Source: Nitrosomonas oligotropha
GTDB lineage: Bacteria; Pseudomonadota; Gammaproteobacteria; Burkholderiales; Nitrosomonadaceae
Direction of reading: 5' to 3'
Length of the DNA: 58,143 nt
Assembly (NCBI RefSeq): GCF_009833085.1
Contig: NZ_QRBZ01000038.1
Location: 1-58,143 of the forward strand
Each line of letters opens with the position of its first letter. Position 1 is the first letter of the stretch. Position numbers and translations under genes: made by a program. The notes under the pieces are model-generated. The model saw only the letters and a list, made by a program, of their open reading frames with translations. It was not told the origin of the DNA and did not search any database. This document shows, in pieces, positions 9,872-18,970 of this stretch.

Positions 9872-10377
9872 CGCCATTACGCTTATCTATCCTGGTAGCA
9901 ATGGCGAAGAATCGGGTTATTGGCCGGGATAATCGATTGCCTTGGCATTTGCCGGCCGATTTAAAACATTTTAAGTTCCTGACAATGGGGCAAGCCATTG
10001 TGATGGGACGTAAAACTTATGAATCGATTGGCAAACCTTTACCTGGCAGAGCCAATATCGTGATTACCCGCCAAACGGATTATCAAATACCCGGTGCAGT
10101 CGTCGTCAATTCCCTTGAAGATGCATTGCTGGTGTGTGAAGAAACCAGCACGACTGACACTGAAAATTTCATCATTGGGGGCGAAAAGCTTTACCGGCAA
10201 ACGATTAAAATATGCCAGCGTATGTATATTACAGAAATACAGAGCAATTTTGATGGCGATGTGTTTTTTCCGGAATTTGACCCCAATGAATGGGAAGAAG
10301 CGCAGCGCGACAAACACACTGAGGGAAATTTAGAATATCACTTTGTCGTGCTCGAGCGTAAATCAAGCGCGGTATAA
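9868..10377 (+). CDS. folA: Dihydrofolate reductase FolA
   Basis: A 169-residue enzyme that regenerates tetrahydrofolate from the dihydrofolate released by ThyA. The N-terminal pattern [26 protein letters not shown] carries the family's active-site loop, including the WHLP-D substrate-binding acid (about residue 31). [21 protein letters not shown] is the NADPH-binding region and [10 protein letters not shown] the later conserved glycine pair. It overlaps thyA by four bases and is followed by a strong stem-loop at 10413-10447. Confidence 0.97.
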   Translation: MTPLRLSILVAMAKNRVIGRDNRLPWHLPADLKHFKFLTMGQAIVMGRKTYESIGKPLPGRANIVITRQTDYQIPGAVVVNSLEDALLVCEETSTTDTENFIIGGEKLYRQTIKICQRMYITEIQSNFDGDVFFPEFDPNEWEEAQRDKHTEGNLEYHFVVLERKSSAV

Positions 10378-10412
10378 CTATAATTCGGGTGATTTTTGAA
10401 GGGCTTGAAGCA

Positions 10413-10447
10413 GAAATGGTGAAGTATTGCAGCCACTTCACCATTTC
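10413..10447. terminator. Perfect 13-bp inverted repeat between convergent folA and ornithine decarboxylase
   Basis: The arms GAAATGGTGAAGT and ACTTCACCATTTC are exactly complementary across a nine-base loop. The position between two convergent genes fits a bidirectional transcript end. There is no long T-run on either side, so it may stabilise 3' ends rather than act as a classic intrinsic terminator. Confidence 0.6.
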
Positions 10448-10488
10448 TATTGACGATACTTAATCAGACTATACCCAATTCCGGGAAC

Positions 10489-11664
10489 TTAAATCACTTT
10501 CACATCGGGTAATGGAAAGCCATTAAAATTGCTGGCGTATGCCGTCGTATAGGCGCCTGCGTTAGGGATATAGATGAAATCGCCTTCTTGTATGTCGTTA
10601 GGCAACATCAAGTCATGCATCAGGATATCCACGGAGTCACAGGTCGGTCCGGCAACTGACCATGAAATATTACTGCCTTTCCGGTCGGTGAGAATCTCAT
10701 AGCGCAAACCCTCGGTCATTTCAATGACACCGCCAAACATGCCTGCGTCCCAGTACATCCAGCGCTTTCCGTTGCGCGTTGCTGTTCCAACCACGCGGCA
10801 GACAAAATAAGCCGAATCCGATACCAGATAGCGGCCTGGTTCTGCCATGATGCGGAAATTGTCCGGTAAATCAGCGATAGCGGTATTGATGACTTCGGCA
10901 ATGACTTCGATGGAAGGAATCGGTTTGATGTGGCGAACCGGGTAGCCGCCGCCGATATTCAGCAAACGGGGATTCAAGCCAGCCAGTTGCATTTCAGCAA
11001 ATACTTTTTTAGCACGTTCGATGCCGACACGCCAATTTTGCGGATTACGGCATTGCGAACCGACATGGAATGTGACACCTGCGAGATCCGCTTTGAGTTT
11101 TGCGGCTTCTTGAATGATTTCATTGATATCGGCCAAGTGTGTGCCGAATTTTCCGGCTAATGGCCAGTCGCTGCCGATATTGGGTGTATCGATGCGCAAA
11201 TACATTTTGGCATCGGGTTTAACGCTGAAAATTTTACGCATTTCTTCAATGCTATCGAGCACGTACCACTCAACACCTTTTTCTGCGGCATATTCAAGAT
11301 AGGCTCTGGATTTCATCGGATTGCTGTAGAAAATTTCAGCAGCCGGTACACCTAGTTTGAGTAATATGTCCAACTCGGCGATCGAGGCAATTTCAAAACC
11401 AGCGCCTTCTTCGATCAGTGTTTTTAGTACGCGCTCATCAGGATTAGCTTTCACTGCATAATGCGGATGCACTCGAGGCATTGCAGTCTTGAAACGCCGG
11501 GTTTTTTGCCGGATTATATTGCTGTCAACCAGTAAAAAGGGTCGTCGGTAACCTTCACTTAAGGCGTTTCGAACATGCTCAAAATTCAGACTGATTTCAG
11601 GATGCGTATCAAACAGAACTTCAGATTGATCGGATTTTTGAAGTGTGGATGAGAGTATAGCCAT
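10489..11664 (-). CDS. Ornithine decarboxylase-type, PLP-dependent (fold III)
   Basis: A 391-residue alanine-racemase-fold decarboxylase that most likely makes putrescine from ornithine (possibly cadaverine from lysine). The PLP lysine is K72 in HYAVKANPD. The glycine loop NIGGGYPVRH and the phosphate-binding EPGRYLV follow. The catalytic Cys342 is in GPTCDSVD, and the C-terminal AGAYTTAYASNFNGF is typical. An AAGGAG site lies seven bases before the ATG. The gene sits directly behind a 21-codon leader ORF and a good promoter, which suggests post-transcriptional control. Substrate choice cannot be settled from sequence alone. Confidence 0.92.
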   Translation of the reverse strand: MAILSSTLQKSDQSEVLFDTHPEISLNFEHVRNALSEGYRRPFLLVDSNIIRQKTRRFKTAMPRVHPHYAVKANPDERVLKTLIEEGAGFEIASIAELDILLKLGVPAAEIFYSNPMKSRAYLEYAAEKGVEWYVLDSIEEMRKIFSVKPDAKMYLRIDTPNIGSDWPLAGKFGTHLADINEIIQEAAKLKADLAGVTFHVGSQCRNPQNWRVGIERAKKVFAEMQLAGLNPRLLNIGGGYPVRHIKPIPSIEVIAEVINTAIADLPDNFRIMAEPGRYLVSDSAYFVCRVVGTATRNGKRWMYWDAGMFGGVIEMTEGLRYEILTDRKGSNISWSVAGPTCDSVDILMHDLMLPNDIQEGDFIYIPNAGAYTTAYASNFNGFPLPDVKVI

Positions 11665-11686
11665 GAATATGCTCCTTTATAAAACG

Positions 11687-11752
11687 CTACGTTTCAGGAA
11701 TGTGAATATTTACTAAATCCGCGGGAGCAAAAAAGTTCTTGGTGCTTCTCAT
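11687..11752 (-). CDS. 21-residue leader ORF upstream of ornithine decarboxylase
   Basis: A short frame begins MRSTKNFF and ends IHIPET before a TAG stop at 11689-11687. It has the best Shine-Dalgarno sequence in the neighbourhood (AAGGAGGT, four bases from the ATG), better than that of the decarboxylase itself. Its stop is 22 bases before the decarboxylase ATG. Codons 8-10 contain TGCTCC (11729-11724), complementary to GGAGCA (11675-11670) of the decarboxylase ribosome-binding site. This is the layout expected of a regulatory leader peptide. I know of no named family for it, and it could also be an independent small protein. Confidence 0.6.
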   Translation of the reverse strand: MRSTKNFFAPADLVNIHIPET

Positions 11753-11797
11753 GATGACCTCCTTATCGGTGAGTTTCCTGGATTTAAATTTGCACGC

Positions 11798-11825
11798 ATT
11801 ATAGTCTGCATTCCGGGCAAATCAA
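11798..11825 (-). promoter_or_regulatory. Sigma70-type promoter for the leader ORF and ornithine decarboxylase
   Basis: On the minus strand TTGATT (11825-11820) and TATAAT (11803-11798) are separated by 16 bases, close to the sigma70 consensus. Transcription would start near 11791, giving about 39 bases of leader before the small ORF. A single transcript would then carry both the leader ORF and the decarboxylase. The rest of the intergenic region (11826-12017) is AT-rich and shows nothing else recognisable. Confidence 0.6.
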
Positions 11826-12017
11826 GCTTTTTTTATCTGTAATAATATTCAATAAAAAACAATAACTTGTGCATATATAATTTATGCCCTATTAGACGGG
11901 TATTTAGCAATAAAGTTTAGAGAGTTTTTGAAGTTTGTTTCGTGTTGCTGTCTGGTTTTGGCACATGGGGATAAACTGAGCGCATAATTTCTCAAATGTT
12001 CATTAGTCTTTGATTGA

Positions 12018-13286
12018 TTAATTCCAGTGTAACTTCAAGTAACCATCTGTTCTTTCATTGAACTTCAAAAGAAACCGATTCTCTCCGCGACGAATTGTCT
12101 GGGGCCGCGAGGCTAATTTGAATGGTCCGGCAGCGGAATGTGATTTTTCTATTTTTAACCGTCCAGCACGGGGCGAGAAAATTTTCAATTCAAACCGGTC
12201 TGGACTCATTTCACGCAGTAGCGGTGCAAATGGTTTTGCCAGGGGTTCGCCGATGAATACACCTTGCCCCGGCCAAGCGACGCTTTTCCAATAAGCCTCA
12301 AGCGCACTGGCGCCCAATGCATAATGAAACATGGCGACTACCGGAGACGGAAATTTCTGCGGGAAACTGCATGGTTCAATCACTGTGCCGTAGCTCGCCG
12401 TGGCGCCTGCTTCCAGCCAGCGCAAGCTGCTCATCTGGGAGGAATCGGTCAGCATGCCGCCCGCCGATGTCAGGTGATCCGCCAGTGCGCCGGGGATAAA
12501 CTCGAGTGTGTCCAACGAGGATACGTGGGTAAGTCCGGTAAAATAAAAGAGCACATCCTTGCGATCTGAAATGAAATCGGCTTCCAATAGCTGTACTGGG
12601 AAAATGCCGGAAAATTCTTTTGCCGTCTCAGCGAAAATTACTGCGCGCGTACTGCGTGCTTTATCCGAGGTGTTCAACAGATATGCTTGACCTTTGGGAA
12701 ACGTATGGTCGGATGCAATACCCCGGTCAATCAAATCCTTAACCTGCGTGAACGAAGTACCCGCCAGCATCATAGCCGGGCGCATTTTGTAGTCATCGAA
12801 TGGATAAGAGCCGAGCGCATTGAAATAAGGACTTGGTGCTGTCGGTTCGCACTTATCGGCGCAGTATTTTTTGTCGAAGCCAAATGCCAAGGCGGAAGTC
12901 AGCGACATGCATTCCACGCGGTATGGAGCCGTCCAGGCGACAGCGAAGGCTTGCACATGCTCCGGAGTAAGCCGGTCGATTTTAGCTTTTAGCAGCTTGA
13001 ACTCCGTTGCGGTCAGAGTGGTACGGTCGGGCGGGAAACGCAGATGAATGACATTGACTTCCGGTATCTGCCGTGCGCGCTGATAGTAGCTGCCTACTTG
13101 CCGGGAAAGCGGGTCGCTGTCATTGATGATAATGGCGATATCTTCCGGCGTTAAGCCGGTGCGCGTCAGAGAAATATGCTGCAAAGGTTCTGCTGCAAGT
13201 GTCACGGGAAATGCGGAGAATAGAATCAACGCGAGAATAACTGGAAAACTTTTGATTCGTTTTGCGCATATTTGAGTCAGCATCAA
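12018..13286 (-). CDS. TIGR03790 family secreted protein
   Basis: A 422-residue exported protein of unknown function. A signal peptide spans about residues 1-31 (FPVILALILFSAFPVTLAA). The mature part begins with the family's LTPEDIAIIINDSDPLSRQVGSYYQ, followed by INVIHLRFP-like and AFAVAWTAPYRVECMSLTSALAFGFD segments that are recognisable as TIGR03790. The second half has GGMLTDSSQMSSLRWLEAGATASYG, like a peptidase C25-type fold. Four cysteines, two of them in KKYCADKC, may form disulfides. It follows dcd by 31 bases, so it is probably the last gene of an mrp-dcd operon. Confidence 0.75.
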   Translation of the reverse strand: MMLTQICAKRIKSFPVILALILFSAFPVTLAAEPLQHISLTRTGLTPEDIAIIINDSDPLSRQVGSYYQRARQIPEVNVIHLRFPPDRTTLTATEFKLLKAKIDRLTPEHVQAFAVAWTAPYRVECMSLTSALAFGFDKKYCADKCEPTAPSPYFNALGSYPFDDYKMRPAMMLAGTSFTQVKDLIDRGIASDHTFPKGQAYLLNTSDKARSTRAVIFAETAKEFSGIFPVQLLEADFISDRKDVLFYFTGLTHVSSLDTLEFIPGALADHLTSAGGMLTDSSQMSSLRWLEAGATASYGTVIEPCSFPQKFPSPVVAMFHYALGASALEAYWKSVAWPGQGVFIGEPLAKPFAPLLREMSPDRFELKIFSPRAGRLKIEKSHSAAGPFKLASRPQTIRRGENRFLLKFNERTDGYLKLHWN

Positions 13287-13317
13287 TGAGTCTCCACATG
13301 GTTTTATTCCTTTGACT

Positions 13318-13884
13318 TCAAATTTTCGGCAATGTTACGCCTTGTTGTCCCTGATATTTGCCGCCGCGGTCTTTATACGAGGTTTCACACACCTCATCCG
13401 ATTCAAAGAAAATCACTTGCGCCACGCCTTCGTTCGCATAGATTTTGGCAGGTAGGGGAGTAGTGTTGGAAAATTCCAGCGTGACATAACCTTCCCATTC
13501 CGGTTCGAAGGGTGTGACATTGACGATGATGCCGCAGCGCGCATACGTCGATTTACCCAAGCAGATGGTCAGCACATTGCGCGGAATGCGAAAGTACTCA
13601 ACCGTGCGCGCTAGCGCGAAGGAATTAGGCGGAATGATGCACACATCGCTTTTGACATCGATGAACGAGTTGGAATCAAAATTTTTCGGATCGACAATCG
13701 TGGAATTGATGTTGGTGAACAATTTGAATTCGTCCGAGCAGCGGATATCGTAGCCGTAGCTTGAGGTTCCATAGGAAACGATACGCTGATCGTTTTTATG
13801 GCGGATCTGGTCGGGCTCGAACGGTTCGATCATGCCGTGTTCGAGCGCCATGCGCCGTATCCATTTGTCTGATTTAATCGTCAT
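13318..13884 (-). CDS. dcd: dCTP deaminase Dcd
   Basis: A 188-residue cytosolic enzyme that deaminates dCTP to dUTP, supplying the dUMP used by ThyA. The family core is intact: [15 protein letters not shown] at the N-terminus, then [23 protein letters not shown], containing the substrate-binding Ser/Arg and the catalytic Glu in [13 protein letters not shown], and the C-terminal GGKYQGQQG loop that closes over the triphosphate. It lies 13 bases after mrp on the same strand, so the two are probably co-transcribed. Confidence 0.97.
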   Translation of the reverse strand: MTIKSDKWIRRMALEHGMIEPFEPDQIRHKNDQRIVSYGTSSYGYDIRCSDEFKLFTNINSTIVDPKNFDSNSFIDVKSDVCIIPPNSFALARTVEYFRIPRNVLTICLGKSTYARCGIIVNVTPFEPEWEGYVTLEFSNTTPLPAKIYANEGVAQVIFFESDEVCETSYKDRGGKYQGQQGVTLPKI

Positions 13885-13897
13885 CCTTCAGTTTTTC

Positions 13898-14986
13898 CTA
13901 GTCATTTTCCATTACGATCTTAGCGAACAATTCCGAGTGATCTTCGGCGGATTCCGCCACCTTAACGGCAATTCGCCGCGCAATTAAACGGTAAATTCCG
14001 GCAATTTTGCCGTCTGGTTCCGCCACCACGCTGGGTTTGCCCGTGTCGGTGTGCTCGCGGATCTTGATATCGAGCGGTAATGCGCCCAGGAATTCGACGT
14101 TGTAGTCCTGGCACATTTTTTCACCGCCGCCAGTACCGAAAATCGGTTCGGTATGCCCGCATTGCGAGCAAGTATGCGTACTCATATTTTCCACGATGCC
14201 CAGAATCGGAATGCCGACTTTCTCAAACATCTTCAGACCCTTGCGCGCATCGAGCAAGGCAATGTCCTGCGGCGTGGTAACGATAACGGCGCCGGTCACC
14301 GGAATTTTTTGCGCGAGTGTGAGCTGGATATCGCCGGTTCCAGGCGGTAAATCAACCACCAGATAATCCAGATCCTTCCAATTGGTATCGTTGAGCAATT
14401 GCTGCAAGGCTTGTGTCACCATCGGGCCGCGCCACACCATCGGTGTTTCGGCGTCAATTAATAAACCGATCGACATCGCTTGTATGCCGTGTGCCAGAAC
14501 AGGTTCCATCGTTTTGCCGTCGAGCGATTCCGGATGGCCGCTAATGCCGAGCATTTGCGGTTGTGACGGACCATAAATATCCGCGTCCAGAATGCCCACG
14601 GATGCGCCTTCCGCTGACAATGCCAGCGCCAGATTGACCGCCGTTGCCGATTTGCCGACACCGCCCTTGCCGGATGCAACGGCAATGATATTTTTAACGC
14701 CAGGAATCAGCTTAACGCCGCGCTGCACGCCGTGAGGAATGATTTTGCTGCTCACGCTCACCTGGATCGCGCCAATACCTGGCACCGCCTGCAATGCCCC
14801 GGTAATCTGCTGCTGTACTTGATTCTTGACGCTGTTGGCGGGATAACCGAGCGCAATCTCAATTGTTACGTTGTTTCCTGTAATTTGAATCGCGCCGACG
14901 GATTTTGCAGTCACATAATCTTTATTCGTGGTTGGATCGATGGTTTGCTGCAATACAGATTGTATTTGTTGTTCGGAAATGGTCAC
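13898..14986 (-). CDS. apbC: Iron-sulfur cluster carrier protein Mrp/ApbC
   Basis: A P-loop NTPase that carries and transfers [4Fe-4S] clusters. The GTG at 14986 is chosen as start because AAGGAG lies seven bases before it and the protein then begins VTISEQQIQ, giving 362 residues; the longer GTG at 15022 has no ribosome-binding site. An N-terminal DUF59/MIP18-like domain (about 1-80) precedes the deviant Walker A ASGKGGVGKSATAVNLA. A CSQCGH motif near residue 275 supplies the bridging cysteines. It heads a probable mrp-dcd-TIGR03790 operon, divergent from metG. Confidence 0.93.
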   Translation of the reverse strand: MTISEQQIQSVLQQTIDPTTNKDYVTAKSVGAIQITGNNVTIEIALGYPANSVKNQVQQQITGALQAVPGIGAIQVSVSSKIIPHGVQRGVKLIPGVKNIIAVASGKGGVGKSATAVNLALALSAEGASVGILDADIYGPSQPQMLGISGHPESLDGKTMEPVLAHGIQAMSIGLLIDAETPMVWRGPMVTQALQQLLNDTNWKDLDYLVVDLPPGTGDIQLTLAQKIPVTGAVIVTTPQDIALLDARKGLKMFEKVGIPILGIVENMSTHTCSQCGHTEPIFGTGGGEKMCQDYNVEFLGALPLDIKIREHTDTGKPSVVAEPDGKIAGIYRLIARRIAVKVAESAEDHSELFAKIVMEND

Positions 14987-15039
14987 TACGAAACTCCTTT
15001 TTACTACCGCTGAGCGGCTCACAATTTAATCCGGAAATG

Positions 15040-15107
15040 GTAACAAATATCGGGAATGCACACACAGTTTGTTACAATTGACACTTGTTTAATCCGATTC
15101 GTTTAAT
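15040..15107 (+). promoter_or_regulatory. Inverted repeat and candidate promoter upstream of metG
   Basis: The 8-base arms GTAACAAA (15040-15047) and TTTGTTAC (15068-15075) are exact inverted copies. A consensus -35 box TTGACA (15078-15083) follows at once, with a TTTAAT at 15102-15107 as a possible -10 after 18 bases. That would place the transcript start at or just before the metG ATG. The repeat could be an operator for either divergent gene. Only the repeat itself is certain. Confidence 0.4.
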
Positions 15108-15112
15108 AATTA

Positions 15113-17218
15113 ATGAACACGCGAAAAATTCTGGTGACTTCCGCGCTGCCGTATGCCAATGGCAGTATCCATTTAGGTCATTTGGTGGAATATATTCAAA
15201 CGGATATCTGGGTACGCTTTCAAAAAATGCGCGGCCATACAGTTTATTATGTCTGCGCCGACGATACCCACGGCACGCCGATCATGCTGCGTGCGGAGAA
15301 GGAAGGTATCACGCCGGAAGCTCTGATTGCACGTGTTCATGCGGAACATTCCAGCGATTTTACCGGCTTTCACATTCAATTTGACAATTATTACAGCACT
15401 CACTCGCCCGAAACGCGGCATTTTTCCGAGGATATTTACGGCAAATTAAAAACCGCCGGGTTGATTGCCATTCGCGGCATCGAGCAACTGTACGATCCGG
15501 TCAAGAATATGTTTTTGCCGGACCGGTTTGTCAAAGGCGAATGCCCGAAATGCGGCGCCAAAGATCAATACGGCGATTCCTGCGAAGTGTGCGGCGCGGC
15601 GTATGCGCCGACCGAACTGAAAAATCCGTATTCCGCAGTTTCCGGTGCTAAACCGGTCAACAAATCTTCCGAGCATTATTTCTTCAGTCTGTCCGATAGC
15701 CGCTGCGCCGATTTTCTGCGGCAATGGGCCTGCAATGGTGATCACCTGCAACCGGAAGCGGCCAACAAAATGCGCGAATGGGTCGGCGAAGCCGGAGAAA
15801 ACAAGCTATCGGACTGGGATATTTCGCGCGATGCACCGTATTTCGGCTTCGAGATTCCCGGCGCGCCCGGCAAGTATTTTTATGTCTGGCTCGACGCGCC
15901 GATCGGTTACATGGGCAGTTTTCAGAACTTATGCGCGCGGGAAAAAATCGATTTTGATGCATTCTGGCAACCGCAATCGGATGCCGAACTGTATCACTTC
16001 ATCGGCAAGGATATTTTGTACTTCCACGCGCTGTTCTGGCCGGCGATGCTGAAAAACGCTGGTTACCGCACGCCGACCAAGATTTTCGCGCATGGTTTTC
16101 TGACCGTGAACGGCGAGAAAATGAGCAAATCGCGCGGCACGTTCATCACCGCGGAAAGTTATCTGAAACAGGGATTGAATCCCGAATGGCTGCGCTATTA
16201 CTACGCCGCCAAGCTCAACAGCACACTGGAAGACATCGACCTGAACCTGGATGATTTCGTCGCGCGCGTCAATTCCGATCTGGTCGGTAAATTCATTAAT
16301 ATCGCCAGCCGTTGCGCCGGTTTTATCACCAAGCGCTTCGACGGTAAACTGGTTTCCGGTGAGCAATATCAAGCGTTGCAAGCCATCGTGAACGAGCATT
16401 TTTCCAGCTGGCGTCCCGAAGTTATCGAACAAGCCTTTGAAGAACGCGAATTTTCCGCGGCCATCCGCCAGATCATGAAATTTGCCGACGAAGCCAATGA
16501 AATGATCCACGCTTTAGCACCGTGGGAAATTGCCAAGCATGCGGATCGCAGCGACGATTTGCACCGCGCTTGCAGTCTCGGCATTCAGTTGTTCTATTTG
16601 CTATCGCGTTACTTGAAACCGATCCTGCCAGGTACCGTGCAGCAGATCGAGGCATTTCTCAATGGTGAGCCGCTGACGTGGCCGCAATTGCGCGCTGATC
16701 AACCGGTTTCCGATTTGTTACTGCCCGCGGGACATACCATTAACACTTATCAGCACCTGATGACGCGCATCGACACCAAGCAAATCGACGCGCTGATCGC
16801 CGCCAATACGCAAAGCTTGTCCGCTGCGACACCGCAATCGCCGGTGCGGCATGCCGAGAAGCAGCAGCATGCGATTGCACCGGTTGCCGAAACCATTTCC
16901 ATCGACGATTTCAGCAAAATCGATTTGCGTGTGGCTAAAATCGTCAACGCCGAACATGTGCCGGGTGCGGAAAAATTATTGAAACTGACGCTCGATATCG
17001 GCAATGAGCAGCGCACGGTATTCGCCGGGATTAAATCCGCGTACGATCCGGAACAACTGAAAGGGCGCTTGACGGTCATGGTCGCTAACCTCGCGCCGCG
17101 GCAAATGAAATTCGGTTTGTCGGAAGGCATGGTGCTGGCGGCCGGTGGTGGCAATCCGGGTGAATTGTTCATTCTGTCGCCGGATTCCGGTGCGCAGCCC
17201 GGCATGCGGGTCAAGTGA
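15113..17218 (+). CDS. metG: Methionyl-tRNA synthetase MetG
   Basis: A 701-residue class I aminoacyl-tRNA synthetase that charges tRNA-Met. The HIGH-type motif [10 protein letters not shown] is near residues 19-28. The zinc domain has the pairs [18 protein letters not shown] (near 145-162). The KMSKS motif [11 protein letters not shown] is near 335. A C-terminal tRNA-binding OB-fold domain (about 595-701, [20 protein letters not shown]) makes it the dimeric type. An NTF2-like gene and yggS follow on the same strand. Confidence 0.98.
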   Translation: MNTRKILVTSALPYANGSIHLGHLVEYIQTDIWVRFQKMRGHTVYYVCADDTHGTPIMLRAEKEGITPEALIARVHAEHSSDFTGFHIQFDNYYSTHSPETRHFSEDIYGKLKTAGLIAIRGIEQLYDPVKNMFLPDRFVKGECPKCGAKDQYGDSCEVCGAAYAPTELKNPYSAVSGAKPVNKSSEHYFFSLSDSRCADFLRQWACNGDHLQPEAANKMREWVGEAGENKLSDWDISRDAPYFGFEIPGAPGKYFYVWLDAPIGYMGSFQNLCAREKIDFDAFWQPQSDAELYHFIGKDILYFHALFWPAMLKNAGYRTPTKIFAHGFLTVNGEKMSKSRGTFITAESYLKQGLNPEWLRYYYAAKLNSTLEDIDLNLDDFVARVNSDLVGKFINIASRCAGFITKRFDGKLVSGEQYQALQAIVNEHFSSWRPEVIEQAFEEREFSAAIRQIMKFADEANEMIHALAPWEIAKHADRSDDLHRACSLGIQLFYLLSRYLKPILPGTVQQIEAFLNGEPLTWPQLRADQPVSDLLLPAGHTINTYQHLMTRIDTKQIDALIAANTQSLSAATPQSPVRHAEKQQHAIAPVAETISIDDFSKIDLRVAKIVNAEHVPGAEKLLKLTLDIGNEQRTVFAGIKSAYDPEQLKGRLTVMVANLAPRQMKFGLSEGMVLAAGGGNPGELFILSPDSGAQPGMRVK

Positions 17219-17228
17219 TTTGCTGCGA

Positions 17229-17609
17229 ATGGAATCGAATGCGCTCGCGGAATTGATTCAGCAGCTGGAACTTAACTTGCTGCAAAGCGATCTGACCGCG
17301 CACCCTGGATTGATCGACGAATTGCTGGCGGAAGATTTCGAGGAAATCGACCATCAAGGAACAATCCATTCCCGGAACGACGTAATCGACTGGCTAACGC
17401 GCAAAGATTCGCACATTCACTGGGTATTCAAGGATTTTCGTATCAAAGTAGTGTCCGGGGATCTCGTGCTGGCGATTTACTCGCTGCAAAAGCCCGATCA
17501 GCCCGATCAGCCCGATGCCGGAAGCGGAAGATCGACCCGAACCTCGCTTTGGCGGTACCGCAACAATCAATGGAAAATGGTTTTCCATCAAGCATCCAGG
17601 AAAAATTAA
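17229..17609 (+). CDS. SnoaL/NTF2-like small protein (DUF4440 type)
   Basis: A 126-residue protein of the NTF2-like/DUF4440 kind, a small cone-shaped fold used by many unrelated enzymes and binding proteins. It has the usual pattern of an N-terminal helix with LLAEDFEEIDHQGTIHSRNDVIDWL, then strands ending in SLWRYRNNQWKMVFHQAS. The ATG at 17229 is used because upstream codons overlap metG. A short in-frame repeat encodes KPDQPDQPDAG in a loop (about 17493-17520). Its substrate is unknown. It lies 10 bases after metG and 24 before yggS. Confidence 0.75.
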   Translation: MESNALAELIQQLELNLLQSDLTAHPGLIDELLAEDFEEIDHQGTIHSRNDVIDWLTRKDSHIHWVFKDFRIKVVSGDLVLAIYSLQKPDQPDQPDAGSGRSTRTSLWRYRNNQWKMVFHQASRKN

Positions 17610-17633
17610 TCTCTCGCACAACAGGAGCAGGCC

Positions 17634-18389
17634 GTGGAACTCAACGAAGAGCAACAACAGCAATTTAACGATATCAAGAATAACCTCGCTACCGTCAAGC
17701 AGCGCATCGTCGATGCCTGCAACAGAGCCGGACGCGACCCTGCCAGCGTGCGCCTGCTGCCCGTGACCAAAACCGTACCGCCTGAGCGGCTGCGCATCGC
17801 CTTTGCCGCTGGCGTCGATGAAATGGGTGAAAACAAAATCCAGGAAGCGCGCGAAAAATCCGAAGTGATGGCCGATCTGGGCATCAAATGGGCGATCATC
17901 GGCCACCTGCAAACCAACAAAGCCAAATACTTGGCGCGTTTCGCCAATGAGTTCCAAGCGCTCGATAGCCTCAAAGTCGCCGAAGAACTCGACAAACGCC
18001 TGCAAAACGAAGGCCGCGCGATCGACGTCTACGTGCAAGTCAACAGCTCCGGCGAAGAAAGCAAATTCGGCCTGCCGCCCGAAGCCGTGCGCGATTTCGT
18101 GCAACATCTGCCGCAATTCTCATCGCTGCGCATCAAAGGCTTGATGACACTGGCAATTTTCTCAACCGACCACGACCGCGTACGCGAATGCTTCGTCAAA
18201 ATGCGCAACATCCAAGCCATGCTGCGCCAGGAAGCGCCCGCTGGTTTGTCGTTCGACGAACTATCGATGGGTATGTCGGGCGACTATGAGCTCGCCATCG
18301 AAGAAGGCGCTACTGTGGTGCGCGTCGGCCAGGCGATCTTCGGCAAACGGCCGCTGCCGGATAGTCATTATTGGCCGGGATTGGGGTGA
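17634..18389 (+). CDS. yggS: PLP homeostasis protein, YggS/PROSC family
   Basis: A 251-residue member of the YggS family, a fold III PLP-binding protein without known catalytic activity that buffers pyridoxal phosphate. The PLP lysine is in LLPVTKTVPPERL (about residue 43), followed by GENKIQEAREK and the conserved WAIIGHLQTNKAKYLARF. The C-terminal phosphate-binding LSMGMSGDYELAIEEGATVVRVGQAIFG is intact. The start is a GTG preceded by AGGAG. It is the third gene of a metG cluster; the link with metG is positional only. Confidence 0.95.
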   Translation: MELNEEQQQQFNDIKNNLATVKQRIVDACNRAGRDPASVRLLPVTKTVPPERLRIAFAAGVDEMGENKIQEAREKSEVMADLGIKWAIIGHLQTNKAKYLARFANEFQALDSLKVAEELDKRLQNEGRAIDVYVQVNSSGEESKFGLPPEAVRDFVQHLPQFSSLRIKGLMTLAIFSTDHDRVRECFVKMRNIQAMLRQEAPAGLSFDELSMGMSGDYELAIEEGATVVRVGQAIFGKRPLPDSHYWPGLG

Positions 18390-18536
18390 TGAGTGATTGT
18401 TGTAAGGTACAATATAGGAAACGTATGGCATCGATTATTGGGATTTGTGATATTGAAAACTCAATTGACACAATTTTTCATAAAAACAAGGGAGTAACGT
18501 GTTACTTTCCCATTCATTTCGGACGTCTAATTGCAG

Positions 18537-18970
18537 TTAGCATCGTACCTAGGAGCGGTATGCGATATCTACTTTTTGTCCTAATGATATCCATGTCATT
18601 CAACCTGTTGGCTGAGCCTGTTCCGATGATAGGCGGCGGAACTATATCCTGTGGCAAATGGATTTCTGCGGTCGAGGATGAGCACGAAATGCAGATGCAG
18701 ATCTCCATCCAATGGGTGGCTGGATATATCGGCTCCTATAATTGGTATCGCGCACAAGGCGGGCAATCCATCACCAGTCAACCGGATCTAGAGACTATAA
18801 GTCTCTGGGTTACACTATATTGCCGTAATAATCCAACCGATACTGTGTTCAGTGCTTCTGCCGCTCTAGTGCAGCATTTGGGTGGGAAAAGCACGCCGTT
18901 TAGATGGGCGAAATGATGCTAACAAGTAGTTCCGGTCGACGCGTTTCGCGTGCGTGTTTGAGCTTCAACG
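18537..18970 (+). mobile_element. Probable lone integron gene cassette
   Basis: The unit starts at a GTTAGC core (18536-18541, cut after the G) and ends at a GTTAGGC core (18970-18976). Between them is one ORF with its own ribosome-binding site eleven bases inside, and a candidate attC right after the stop codon. That is the exact anatomy of an integron gene cassette. No integrase gene or second attC is visible, so it would be an isolated cassette inserted outside an integron. It lies between yggS and SemiSWEET, in a stretch otherwise lacking housekeeping genes. Confidence 0.55.
18560..18916 (+). CDS. Small secreted protein carried by the candidate integron cassette
   Basis: A 118-residue protein with a signal peptide (MRYLLFVLMISMSFNLLA, cleavage near EP). 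The mature part has CGKWI near the N-terminus, a central WVAGYIGSYNWY segment and a later LYCRNNPTD, the two cysteines probably forming a disulfide. The Rap1a/HdeA-like secreted proteins show a similar spacing, and such small secreted proteins are common in integron cassettes, but I cannot assign a function. The start at 18560 is preceded by AGGAG; in-frame upstream codons lack a ribosome-binding site and cross the cassette boundary. Confidence 0.7.
   Translation: MRYLLFVLMISMSFNLLAEPVPMIGGGTISCGKWISAVEDEHEMQMQISIQWVAGYIGSYNWYRAQGGQSITSQPDLETISLWVTLYCRNNPTDTVFSASAALVQHLGGKSTPFRWAK

Noticed and set aside
15929..16510. A 193-codon minus-strand frame inside metG
   Set aside because: It lies wholly within metG, whose motifs are all intact, and has no domain of its own.
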